32,374 nt of DNA. Origin: Nitrospira sp. ST-bin4 (GTDB taxonomy: Bacteria; Nitrospirota; Nitrospiria; Nitrospirales; Nitrospiraceae). Positions 16,222-23,890 of this stretch are shown here, piece by piece (positions within the stretch are counted from its first letter, which is position 1; each line of letters begins with the position of its first letter). A program made the translations under genes and the position numbers. The stretch spans positions 1-32,374 of the forward strand of contig MSXM01000022.1 of the NCBI GenBank assembly GCA_002083565.1, in the 5' to 3' direction. The notes under the pieces are model-generated. The model searched no databases, had not been told where the DNA came from, and was given only the letters and a program-made list of their open reading frames with translations.

Positions 16222-16392
16222 ATGGCGGACATTCAGATCGAAGACGGGATAGTCAAAATTACCAATCTCGATATCCAGGATCCCAAAGCTGCCGCCGTGT
16301 TGGCTGCCTACCCCCAAGCACGCTGGGCGGAAATCACGCGTCGAGCGGTCAAAATCGGGCTAGGCTATCTCAAAGGAGGGGAGCAGGGATAA
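16222..16392 (+). CDS. 56-residue protein of unknown function
   Basis: A short gene with a good start: GAGGAA ends 6 bases before the ATG. The protein MADIQIEDGIVKITNLDIQD continues with an Ala-rich helix, then ARWAEITRRAVKIGLGYLK, and ends GGEQG. The N-terminal half looks like two beta-strands and the C-terminal half like an amphipathic basic helix, reminiscent of small ribbon/helix DNA-binding or antitoxin-like proteins, but I recognise no family. It is divergent from the lipoprotein operon, sharing the palindromic control region, and its stop is 2 bases from the convergent caspase-like gene. It could encode the regulator of that region; this is untested. Confidence 0.6.
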   Translation: MADIQIEDGIVKITNLDIQDPKAAAVLAAYPQARWAEITRRAVKIGLGYLKGGEQG

Positions 16393-16394
16393 GA

Positions 16395-17774
16395 CTAAGG
16401 GGTTTGCTTTGCGGCTTGATCGGCTTCTGCGACAACCGCTCGCGCGCGGGCATGCGCTCCGCCCAATTCCAGATACCGGCGGAAAGCCTGAATGGATTTC
16501 GGTCGATCGTTGAGATGATCCGCATACAGCGCCCCCAATGAAAAATACACGTCCTGGTAGCCACCGTTGACCTTCAACGCCTGAAGCAGCGCCGTTTCGG
16601 CCTCCACAAACTTTCCCTGTTTCTCATGGACAAGCCCCAGCATGTAAAACGAATCGGGATTGCCCGAGGCATGCTGCACGGCAAGCTGCCCTGAGGCCAG
16701 CGCCTCGTCGAGATTCGGAACTGCTTCCAAGTGGATGTAACTTTTGAGAACGTAGGCATCGCCATAGGCCGCATCGTGCTCGATCGCGAGATTGAGATGT
16801 TCCAACGCCGCTGCCGCTGATTTCCCTTCCTGAAGCATGGCGTACGCTTGTTCGTAGTGACGTCTGGCCGTCCGTTGACGCTCCACCGAATTGTTGGGCC
16901 CACTGTCCGACTGAAGCGCGGCCTTCCGCCCTTCAATCAATACCGTATCTCCATCCCCATCGATCCTCAAGCTGGTCGGATGCTGCACGCCCTGGGAGTC
17001 CGCTTGTACCCGTTGTGTAAGATAGTCCCCCAGCTCTGACGCCATGAGCCACCCATTCTTATCCACATCAGCCGCTCCTGCGAGTCCGGCCAGCAACGCC
17101 TGAACAAAAATGCTTTTTCCATCGGAACGAGAGGAGAGTTCTCCCTTGCGGGCTGCGCTGATCACCTGCACCGCACGCCGGTCCATATCGGCCTCCGGAA
17201 CAAGCCGGCCCTCAAGTGACACGGGCGGTGGCGACGTCAGTTCCCATCCAAATACAGGAGCATCCAGAATGAGGAGAGTGTGTTTGGATGCCGACCGCCT
17301 GGTAAATTCTTTCAAGTGCTCCACGGTCACAGCCTTTGCCGGATTATTCACCTGTGCATCCGCCGGCACAAGATAGCTTCGATCTTCCCCATCGGCATCC
17401 TGTGCCGATCCGGCATGTCCTGCGTAGAAGATCACCAACCGGTCCATACGCCCGACCTTTCTCGGCAACGTATCGTTCAGCACCTGCTGCAATCGGCGAA
17501 AGACAGCATCCTTTTCGTAAATCTCCACAACCTCATCGAACCCCAAATTTCGAAACGCCTGGGCCACTTGCTTCGCGTCATTGACGGCCCCCCGAATAGG
17601 CGGGGCTACGACATAGCCTTCAATCCCGATCACGATCGCCCAGGACTTGTAATAGAGACCTTCCGGCTTTCCCAGTTGGGCGTGAGCAATTGAGGGAATA
17701 CCATACGGTGTGACGCCTGAAGAATGGTTCAATATCAGAACGGCAATCCCGACAATGGAAAGGAATCGTTTCAT
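16395..17774 (-). CDS. Secreted caspase-fold (C14) pseudoenzyme with TPR repeats
   Basis: A 459-residue exported protein. The signal peptide ends SIAHA (about residue 32). Residues 43-255 form a caspase/metacaspase-like domain: SWAIVIGIEGYVV, GAVNDAKQVAQAF, and the catalytic-His segment LVIFYAGHAG with His120. The second catalytic site should read like DACxSG but here reads LILDAPVFGWEL (171-179), with proline at the cysteine position, so peptidase activity is unlikely. A perfect 12-residue EF-hand-like loop DVDKNGWLMASE (236-247) follows. Residues about 305-459 are TPR repeats (AAALEHLNLAIEHDAAYGDA, PDSFYMLGLVHEKQGKFVEA). A periplasmic scaffold or sensor is more likely than a protease. It is convergent with the 56-residue gene and divergent from acs. 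Confidence 0.85.
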   Translation of the reverse strand: MKRFLSIVGIAVLILNHSSGVTPYGIPSIAHAQLGKPEGLYYKSWAIVIGIEGYVVAPPIRGAVNDAKQVAQAFRNLGFDEVVEIYEKDAVFRRLQQVLNDTLPRKVGRMDRLVIFYAGHAGSAQDADGEDRSYLVPADAQVNNPAKAVTVEHLKEFTRRSASKHTLLILDAPVFGWELTSPPPVSLEGRLVPEADMDRRAVQVISAARKGELSSRSDGKSIFVQALLAGLAGAADVDKNGWLMASELGDYLTQRVQADSQGVQHPTSLRIDGDGDTVLIEGRKAALQSDSGPNNSVERQRTARRHYEQAYAMLQEGKSAAAALEHLNLAIEHDAAYGDAYVLKSYIHLEAVPNLDEALASGQLAVQHASGNPDSFYMLGLVHEKQGKFVEAETALLQALKVNGGYQDVYFSLGALYADHLNDRPKSIQAFRRYLELGGAHARARAVVAEADQAAKQTP

Positions 17775-17784
17775 AGATTTCGTC

Positions 17785-17814
17785 AGCCTACTGCCAGGCT
17801 TTGACGGCTGTCAA
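17785..17814 (-). promoter_or_regulatory. Candidate promoter of the caspase-like gene
   Basis: On the minus strand a perfect TTGACA (17809-17814) is 18 bases from TAGGCT (17785-17790), a weaker -10. The -10 ends 10 bases before the ATG at 17774, so the leader would be very short and no Shine-Dalgarno sequence is visible. Confidence 0.35.
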
Positions 17815-17894
17815 GAAATCCACTTTAGAATTCAGCAGCTTCCCATGATTTCAACAGAGCCGCCGGAGCTTCCTCACTCTGTACAAATGTATGG

Positions 17895-17923
17895 TTGCAG
17901 GAGCGGTCACCTTTCTCCATAAT
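17895..17923 (+). promoter_or_regulatory. Candidate sigma-70 promoter of acs
   Basis: TTGCAG (17895-17900) and CATAAT (17918-17923) are 17 bases apart, giving a leader of about 40 bases with a good ribosome-binding site before acs. No CRP-like site is evident to me. Confidence 0.45.
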
Positions 17924-17971
17924 CACACTTTCTTGAGATCAGACTTAGTGGATCGAGGAGGCATACAGACT

Positions 17972-19861
17972 ATGAGTGAACAGATCGAGACGCTCCTGAA
18001 AGAAAGCCGCACGTACCAGCCGACCGCCAAGACGATCGAGGCCGCCTATATCAAGGACTACGAGGCCGAGTACAAGAAATCCATTGCCGACCCTGAAGCG
18101 TTTTGGAGCACTGCGGCAAAAGAGCTGGAGTGGTTCTCTCCCTGGAACAAAGTCCTGGAATGGAATTATCCCTGGGCCAAGTGGTTTGTCGGCGCCACCT
18201 GTAACATTGCCTACAACTGCCTGGACCGCCACGTCAAAACATGGCGCAAAAACAAGGTCGCGCTGATTTGGGTGGGGGAACAGGATCAGGAGCGCGTATT
18301 CACCTATGGCGAACTCTGCCGGCAGGTGAATCGCTGCGCCAACGGTCTGAAAAGGCTGGGCATCACCAAAGGCGATCGCGTCACCATTTATCTCCCGAAA
18401 GTTCCGGAGCAGGTCATCGCGATGCTGGCCTGCGCCAGGATCGGCGCCATTCACAGCGTGGTCTATTCGGGTTTCAGCGCCCCGGCCCTCGCCAGCCGTA
18501 TCAACGATGCCGAGTCGAAGCTTGTGATCACCGCCGACGTCGGCTTCGATCGAGGCAAAACCATCCACTTGAAGCCAGTCGTAGACGATGCGCTGAAGAC
18601 ATGCTCGACGGTGGAGCATGTGATTGTCGTACGCCGCCAGAGTCAGGGCCAGGCCCTATCAGCACCGAAGGAACTCGATTGGAACGACTGGGTGAAAGGT
18701 GAGCGCGCGGTCTGTGCCGCAGAACCGTTGGATGCTGAAGCCCCGCTATACATTCTCTACACGTCAGGCACGACCGGCAAACCGAAAGGCGTCGTCCATG
18801 TTCACGGCGGCTACATGGTCGGAACCTATACCACAACCAAATATGTGTTCGACCTGAAAGACGACGACGTGTATTTCTGTGTGGCCGATCCCGGCTGGGT
18901 CACAGGCCACAGCTACATCGTCTATGGCCCGCTCCTCAACGGTGCGACAATCCTGACCGCAGAAGGGAAACCGGACTATCCGACCCCGGGCCGTTGGTGG
19001 GACTTAATCGAACGATACGGTGTCTCAATTTTTTACACGACCCCGACCGCAATCCGCCTGCTCATGCGATACGGCGAAGACTGGCCCAAGAAATCCGACC
19101 TCTCATCACTCCGCATCTTGGGCAGCGTCGGAGAACCGATCAACCCGGAAGCCTGGGAATGGTTTCACCGTGCGACAGGCGGAGACAAGCCCATTATGGA
19201 TACCTGGTGGCAGACAGAAACGGGCTCCATTCTGATCACTCCCCTTCCCACAGTACCCCTCAAACCAGGCTCTGCGACAAGACCATTTTTAGGAATCGAA
19301 GCGGATGTGGTAGACCGTGAGGGCAAGAGCTTGCCTGCTAATGCGGGAGGATTTGCCGTCATCAAGAAACCCTGGCCCTCGATGATGCGCGCCATCTATA
19401 AAGATCCGGAACGATACAAAACCTACTGGAATACAATCCCCAATTGTTATGCTGCAGGTGACGTGTGCCACAAAGACGCAGATGGCTATATGTGGTTCAT
19501 GGGCCGGGCCGACGATGTCATCAAGGTCGCCGGGAATCGACTGGGCACAGCTGAGGTCGAGAGCGCATTGGTCAGCCACCCGGCGGTTGCGGAAGCCGCC
19601 GTCATCGGCAAGCCGCACAAGACCGTCGGCGAATCCATCAAGGCCTTCGTTATTCTGAAGCAGGGCGAGCAGGACAGCCCGGCGCTGATCAAGTCGATCA
19701 AGGATCAGGTGCTCAAAGAGCTGGGCAAGATCGGCGTCCCGTCCGAAATCGATATCGTCTCGTCTCTTCCAAAGACCAGGTCTGGCAAAATCATGCGCCG
19801 CGTCCTGAAGGCGAAAGAACTCGGACAAGACCCGGGGGATATTTCAACGATCGAGGAGTGA
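17972..19861 (+). CDS. acs: Acetyl-CoA synthetase (AMP-forming)
   Basis: Activates acetate to acetyl-CoA through acetyl-AMP in the cytosol. The 629 residues match the family. Motifs in order: the P-loop-like YTSGTTGKPKGVVHVHGG (about 263), the hydroxyl-binding VGEPINPEAWEWF, DTWWQTETGS (about 409) with the Trp that limits the pocket to acetate, and the hinge region GRADDVIKVAGNRLGTAEVE. The A10 lysine is in TRSGKIMRR (about 603), the residue acetylated by Pat-type regulators in other bacteria. The A8 motif has Asn where most acetyl-CoA synthetases have His (GNRLGTAE versus GHRLGTAE). The ATG at 17972 has GAGGAGG 10 bases upstream; the frame is open back to 17891 but that lacks a site. A small membrane protein is coupled downstream. 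Confidence 0.93.
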   Translation: MSEQIETLLKESRTYQPTAKTIEAAYIKDYEAEYKKSIADPEAFWSTAAKELEWFSPWNKVLEWNYPWAKWFVGATCNIAYNCLDRHVKTWRKNKVALIWVGEQDQERVFTYGELCRQVNRCANGLKRLGITKGDRVTIYLPKVPEQVIAMLACARIGAIHSVVYSGFSAPALASRINDAESKLVITADVGFDRGKTIHLKPVVDDALKTCSTVEHVIVVRRQSQGQALSAPKELDWNDWVKGERAVCAAEPLDAEAPLYILYTSGTTGKPKGVVHVHGGYMVGTYTTTKYVFDLKDDDVYFCVADPGWVTGHSYIVYGPLLNGATILTAEGKPDYPTPGRWWDLIERYGVSIFYTTPTAIRLLMRYGEDWPKKSDLSSLRILGSVGEPINPEAWEWFHRATGGDKPIMDTWWQTETGSILITPLPTVPLKPGSATRPFLGIEADVVDREGKSLPANAGGFAVIKKPWPSMMRAIYKDPERYKTYWNTIPNCYAAGDVCHKDADGYMWFMGRADDVIKVAGNRLGTAEVESALVSHPAVAEAAVIGKPHKTVGESIKAFVILKQGEQDSPALIKSIKDQVLKELGKIGVPSEIDIVSSLPKTRSGKIMRRVLKAKELGQDPGDISTIEE

Positions 19862-19866
19862 CCGCC

Positions 19867-20091
19867 TTGGCACGGGGCCAGCGCAAACCGGGCGAGCCGA
19901 TCTATTTGAGGCGCCACGTGATCAGTCTTGCGCTGGCCGTGGGTCTTCCACTGGTCCTGTTGCAGCTCTACAAGAGCTACATCGGCCCCATCGACTTCGG
20001 CACACAGCTCCTGGTCATTGTCATCACCTCCGTATTTGCTGGAGCAGTACTCTATCTCACCTACCGTTCCTCGGCAAAAAACCAGCCGTAG
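19867..20091 (+). CDS. Small two-helix membrane protein coupled to acs
   Basis: About 74 residues: a basic N-terminus (ARGQRKPGEPIYLRRH), TM1 (VISLALAVGLPLVLLQLY), a short loop (KSYIGPIDF) and TM2 (GTQLLVIVITSVFAGAVLYL), ending RSSAKNQP. A GTG at 19858 overlaps the acs stop as GTGA but has no spacing from GAGGAG. The TTG at 19867 lies 8 bases after GAGGAG and is the better start. Coupling to acs suggests a role near acetate uptake or membrane association, but there is no known family to support that. Confidence 0.6.
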   Translation: MARGQRKPGEPIYLRRHVISLALAVGLPLVLLQLYKSYIGPIDFGTQLLVIVITSVFAGAVLYLTYRSSAKNQP

Positions 20092-20220
20092 TATATGACC
20101 GGGGGCTTTCAATCCCGTTCCATTTCTTGGCTCAACGACGCGCAATTTTTGGCTCTATTTCCTCTAATCTTCACCCCCATGAGCAGGAACCGCACCAGCA
20201 AAACCCCTTGAAATTCAATA

Positions 20221-20237
20221 CCGGCATGCTGCTTGCG
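20221..20237 (+). promoter_or_regulatory. Possible sigma-54 (-24/-12) promoter
   Basis: CCGGCATGCTGCTTGCG has GG (20223-20224) and GC (20235-20236) exactly 10 bases apart, and matches the -24/-12 consensus at GGCA and TTGC with about four mismatches elsewhere. It is about 100 bases before the secreted-protein start. No enhancer-binding site was recognised. The rest of 20092-20335 shows nothing else clear. Confidence 0.3.
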
Positions 20238-20335
20238 ATGTTGAGCGGGCAAGGAAGTTGTTTTACCTCGCAAGCCTGTCGAGCCTCGACCATCGATCTC
20301 GAATCCGGCTTGGAGTAACCAAGGAGGACATCGAA

Positions 20336-21157
20336 ATGAGCGCACAATCAATACAGGAATCCGCAGAGACTCTTTTGCACCGGAGAGGCCGGGTATCGAC
20401 TCTTTGCCTCTCCGTAATGTTCGTGGGAGCCTTCAGTGTCTCGCTGATGGCCGGCCCTGCCGATGCAGGGGACAGGAAGCAAGATAGAGATGATCATGAC
20501 AAAAAGCACAGCCTGGTGATGCGCCCCTATAGCGATCACAGTTTGCGCTATATGGTGATGCAGCTCCAACAGGAAGTCGAAAAGCTCAGGAGAGAAATTG
20601 CCGCGAGGCCAGCAAGTACCGGCACCGGTACTAGCACTGGTCCGAGCCTGGCTGATTTCAACACCCTGAAGGGACGTGTAGATGCTGCAGAAACCACGTT
20701 AGGACAACATACTACGAGTCTGAGCAATCCCGTGCTGGCCCTGAAAGACTACGTAAAGATTGAGACCACAGCGCAGAATGGCATGCTTGGCCCCCATATC
20801 ATTTTCAGCGGGGCAAACGTGCACATCCGGAATGGAGCGAATGCAACCACTACCACGAACAGTCTCGGGAATCTGGTTCTCGGCTATAATGAAACCGCCC
20901 AGGGCGTTGCACGCGACGGCTCACACAACCTCGTGAGCGGCCAGGGGAACTCATTCCGATCGTTCGGCGGGCTTGTTTTCGGCACTGACAATGTCATCTC
21001 CGGCCAGTTTGCCACGGTCCTTGGCGGTGGACAGAACAGGGCGGTTGCACCGTACTCAACTGTAATTGGCAGCATGCAGAATGTCAGTGACTCGAATTAC
21101 GAAATCACGCCGATGCCACAGAGCGGTGGCGGCAGTACCGGTGGCGGAGGCTTCTAA
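20336..21157 (+). CDS. Secreted protein with YadA-head-like repeats
   Basis: A 273-residue exported protein. The signal peptide ends GPADA (about residue 44). A His/Asp/Lys-rich segment (DRKQDRDDHDKKHS) is followed by a coiled coil (LRYMVMQLQQEVEKLRREIA), a Thr/Ser/Gly linker and a second helical part (LADFNTLKGRVDAAETTLG). Residues about 180-250 carry short repeats of the form GxxNxxSGxxxSxxGGxxxGxxN: GSHNLVSGQGNSFRSFGG, LVFGTDNVISGQFATVLGG, GQNRAVAPYSTVIGS. These resemble the left-handed beta-roll of trimeric autotransporter heads. The end is Gly/Ser-rich and there is no membrane anchor, so it may be released or held by trimeric coiled coils. AAGGAGG lies 8 bases before the ATG. Function unknown. 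Confidence 0.72.
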   Translation: MSAQSIQESAETLLHRRGRVSTLCLSVMFVGAFSVSLMAGPADAGDRKQDRDDHDKKHSLVMRPYSDHSLRYMVMQLQQEVEKLRREIAARPASTGTGTSTGPSLADFNTLKGRVDAAETTLGQHTTSLSNPVLALKDYVKIETTAQNGMLGPHIIFSGANVHIRNGANATTTTNSLGNLVLGYNETAQGVARDGSHNLVSGQGNSFRSFGGLVFGTDNVISGQFATVLGGGQNRAVAPYSTVIGSMQNVSDSNYEITPMPQSGGGSTGGGGF

Positions 21158-21168
21158 ATAATCACCTC

Positions 21169-21201
21169 AGGAGCCGGGTTCCGACAGGGGGCCCGGCTCC
21201 T
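21169..21201. terminator. Strong hairpin between convergent transcripts
   Basis: AGGAGCCGGG (21169-21178) and CCCGGCTCCT (21192-21201) form a perfect 10-bp GC-rich stem with a 13-base loop, 11 bases after the stop of the secreted-protein gene. No long T run follows on either strand, so efficiency is uncertain. Its position suits a bidirectional terminator for this gene and the minus-strand rib region. Confidence 0.6.
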
Positions 21202-21296
21202 CTCCTTGAACATCTCCGCACTTCTTCTCTCTCCTCACAACATATAATATAGGCACCGATGGGCGTATACCAAGTCGCCTCAGACCTGGGAGGCAG

Positions 21297-21629
21297 ATCA
21301 ATCCCCGCTTCTGCAGGTAGTCCTTATCGATGATAGGAGAGGGCTTCGGAAGCTGGCTGCGTTCTTGGAGGAGGCGATCGACATACTTGCCGATGAGGTC
21401 GGATTCAAGGTTGACAGGATCGTTGACCTGCTTGAGGCCGAGGGTGGTCACGCCTTCTTGACGCCGGCTGCGGATGACTCCGACCCCGTCTACATGGCCT
21501 GCCACCAGATGCCCGCCGATGCGTTGGTTCAGCTTCATGGCCCGTTCAAGATTCACCGGCGTTCCCACAGCCATGCTACCCAGTGTGGTTACTGGAAGCG
21601 TCTCAGGCGGAACCTCCACAGAAAAATCA
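21297..21629 (-). pseudogene. Truncated second copy of riboflavin synthase (ribE remnant)
   Basis: This stretch is about 95% identical (about 17 mismatches in 333 bases by eye) to 24741-25223, the last three quarters of the intact ribE. It lacks the first 56 codons, being cut 6 bases from the stop of the phosphotransferase gene. It has an exact 150-base in-frame deletion (junction 21451/21452, matching loss of 24896-25045) that removes 50 residues with the GKGSITVDGISLTIN motif of the second lumazine-binding fold. It has also lost the native stop, as homology ends just before it. The frame then runs through the downstream hairpin to a TGA at 21167. It cannot make a working enzyme. Confidence 0.9.
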
Positions 21630-21634
21630 GGGAC

Positions 21635-23890
21635 TCATCCCGTTTCGAGCCTGAATTCCGCCGGCCCCACCGTCACGATGCCGAGATAGCCATCGACGGT
21701 AACGCCCTCGCCGTCCTGAAGCAAGTCAACGACGTTCGCCACTCCGTTCACACAGGGGATTCCGAGTTCGCGGGCGATGATCGAGCCGTGGATGAGCATT
21801 CCGCCGCGGCGTTCGACCACGGCCGCCGCCAGCGGTACCAGATGCGTCATCATCGGCTGAATCGCATCGCAGACAAGCACTTCGCCTGCATGAAAGTTGC
21901 CCAGGTCCTCCGGACCGCGGATCACTCGCACGTTACCTGTCGCCAGTCCATGGGCTGCCGGCTGTCCCACTAACTGACGTGGCACCTCGACCCGCGCCCG
22001 CAAGGTCGGAGGCGGGCTGACTGGTTTGAAGGCCGGTAGCGACAAGGGCGTCTGGGCAGAATCGCGGAGCGCGGCACAGATTGCTACGACCGATTCCGTG
22101 CCAACTTCCGCGTCAGCGTTCAGCCTCCCCACCGCTTTCAACCGGTTGCCGGCGGCTTGCAGGGCTCGAAGCAGTTGGCTTTCGAGACGGGCGACGAGCA
22201 GGTTGTCATCGTCGCGAAGTTGCCAACTCAGTCGGGCCAGCCGCATCACTTCCCGAGCTTCGGCGTGTCGAGCTGCTCCCACGGCGTCGAGAAGTCGCTG
22301 TTCCAATGATCGAATCGCTTCTTCATCGTCGCGTGTGGCGTGCGCGACCGGGGAACGCATCTGGGACGCCAGCTCCAGGATGTTCCGCAGCAGAGTCGTC
22401 GGCTTATCGCTCAGACGGAGGCCGCCGAACGCCACATCCATGAACTGACGCAGCAGCGTCTGAAAATTTCTCAGGAACTCACGACCTCCGGCGAGGGCGG
22501 GCAGTTGACTTGCCCATGCCTCCCACTCGAAGTCGTTCGCCGCCGCCGGTTCGTGGACCGCCTGCTGCAGCGCTCGCTGCAACGCGGCGGACTCTTGCAC
22601 CTGCTGCGCCAGGGCTCGCAGCAATTGATTCCGCTGCGAGGCCAACATGTCTTCGCCCCGGAGCAGACCCACGAAGTCGTAGGGGTCCTGGGGATGCACG
22701 GCATCGTTGTAGTACATCCCGAGGTAGCGCACGCCATGGGCAAAGGGAATGAACTCGTCCCAATACACACGTTTCCAGTGCTCCAGTAAAGACTGTCGCG
22801 TCTGGATACAGTCCGCCAGTTGCGCGTCGTCCAAGCCCTCCACGTCCTCGGCAGCCAAGCGATCGCCAAGGTCCCGGAGTTCAGGAATCAACTGCTCGGC
22901 CACACGCTGGCCCAATTGGCGGAGCCGTTGCTTGTCGGGCCGCAGCGTGAGGTACCAGGACCGCTTGTCATTTGGATCCGGCCGGGCGCGTGTGATCGGC
23001 CGTGCCTGCAGAACGGTCAGGCGGTTGGCACGCCCCGTCCACTCCACGTCGGGACACCAGCCCAGTCGGCTTTCCACCTGATCGACCACCAGGAGGAGAG
23101 ATTCCAGATCGGACTGCTGCAGCAACGGCGCGGCTTGCTCGCCGTTCTCGCGGCGGCCCGACCGAAACGAGACTACTTGACGCGTCACTCGGCTCATCAG
23201 CCAGTGGTCCGGATCGACGCTCCCGTCGACAAGACCAGAGCAGGGTCCGGGAACTGCTTCTATCACGGCACGATCGTTCTCGTCCGTCCGGGGATCACGG
23301 CCAAAAGCGACGCCGGAGCGGTCCTCGGTCTGCATTTCTTGGATCAATACGGCCATCCGGCTAGTCAGCGGATCGAGGGCCAATTCTTGCCGGTACAGCA
23401 GCGCCGCATCCGACCACAATGACGCCCACACCAGACGGACAGATTCGAGGACCGCTTCTTCCCCCACGACATTCAGAAACGACTCGTGCAGCCCCGCAAA
23501 AGACCGCTGGGTCGAGTCTTCTCCGGGAGCTGACGACCGGACTGCCACGGGCGTGCGGGTCCCCAGCAGCCGAACCGCTTGGCGGATCGACTGCGCGACG
23601 GAGAGCGGGACGTTCGCCACCGCAAATCTGTTACGGATGCGCAACGCGGTGTCCCAGAGTTCCTCCCAACGCAGTTCTCCGAATGGCTTGCGGCCAAGTT
23701 CCATCTGGACGACGAGTTGCAATTGCGTGTCCCGAAGGAACTGCTCGTAGGCCGCCACCGTAACACTGAATCCGGGGGCGATCCGAAAGCCCGCGCGGTG
23801 CAATCGTGCCAACTGGGCCGCCTTGCCGCCGATCCGCTGGTCGTCGCACGAGGCGGCGTCGAGCGAGATCACCCACGGGTCAGAGTCCAT
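21635..23890 (-). CDS. PEP-utilising/ATP-grasp phosphotransferase, Rph-like domain order
   Basis: A 751-residue enzyme of the PEP synthase/PPDK superfamily. An N-terminal ATP-binding part opens with IGGKAAQLARLHRAGFRIAP and has AVRSSAPGEDSTQRSFAGLH (about 115) and EWTGRANRLTVLQARPITR (about 300). A long, poorly conserved helical middle (about 320-640) follows. The C-terminal swivelling phosphohistidine domain reads GGMLIHGSIIARELGIPCVN with His701. There is no C-terminal PEP/pyruvate TIM barrel, so it is not a true PEP synthase. ATP-grasp, variable middle, His domain is the layout of rifampicin phosphotransferase and related small-molecule phosphotransferases. The substrate is unknown. Its start overlaps the PNPOx-fold gene by 22 bases. 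It lies in the ribE-bracketed insert. Confidence 0.85.
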   Translation of the reverse strand: MDSDPWVISLDAASCDDQRIGGKAAQLARLHRAGFRIAPGFSVTVAAYEQFLRDTQLQLVVQMELGRKPFGELRWEELWDTALRIRNRFAVANVPLSVAQSIRQAVRLLGTRTPVAVRSSAPGEDSTQRSFAGLHESFLNVVGEEAVLESVRLVWASLWSDAALLYRQELALDPLTSRMAVLIQEMQTEDRSGVAFGRDPRTDENDRAVIEAVPGPCSGLVDGSVDPDHWLMSRVTRQVVSFRSGRRENGEQAAPLLQQSDLESLLLVVDQVESRLGWCPDVEWTGRANRLTVLQARPITRARPDPNDKRSWYLTLRPDKQRLRQLGQRVAEQLIPELRDLGDRLAAEDVEGLDDAQLADCIQTRQSLLEHWKRVYWDEFIPFAHGVRYLGMYYNDAVHPQDPYDFVGLLRGEDMLASQRNQLLRALAQQVQESAALQRALQQAVHEPAAANDFEWEAWASQLPALAGGREFLRNFQTLLRQFMDVAFGGLRLSDKPTTLLRNILELASQMRSPVAHATRDDEEAIRSLEQRLLDAVGAARHAEAREVMRLARLSWQLRDDDNLLVARLESQLLRALQAAGNRLKAVGRLNADAEVGTESVVAICAALRDSAQTPLSLPAFKPVSPPPTLRARVEVPRQLVGQPAAHGLATGNVRVIRGPEDLGNFHAGEVLVCDAIQPMMTHLVPLAAAVVERRGGMLIHGSIIARELGIPCVNGVANVVDLLQDGEGVTVDGYLGIVTVGPAEFRLETG

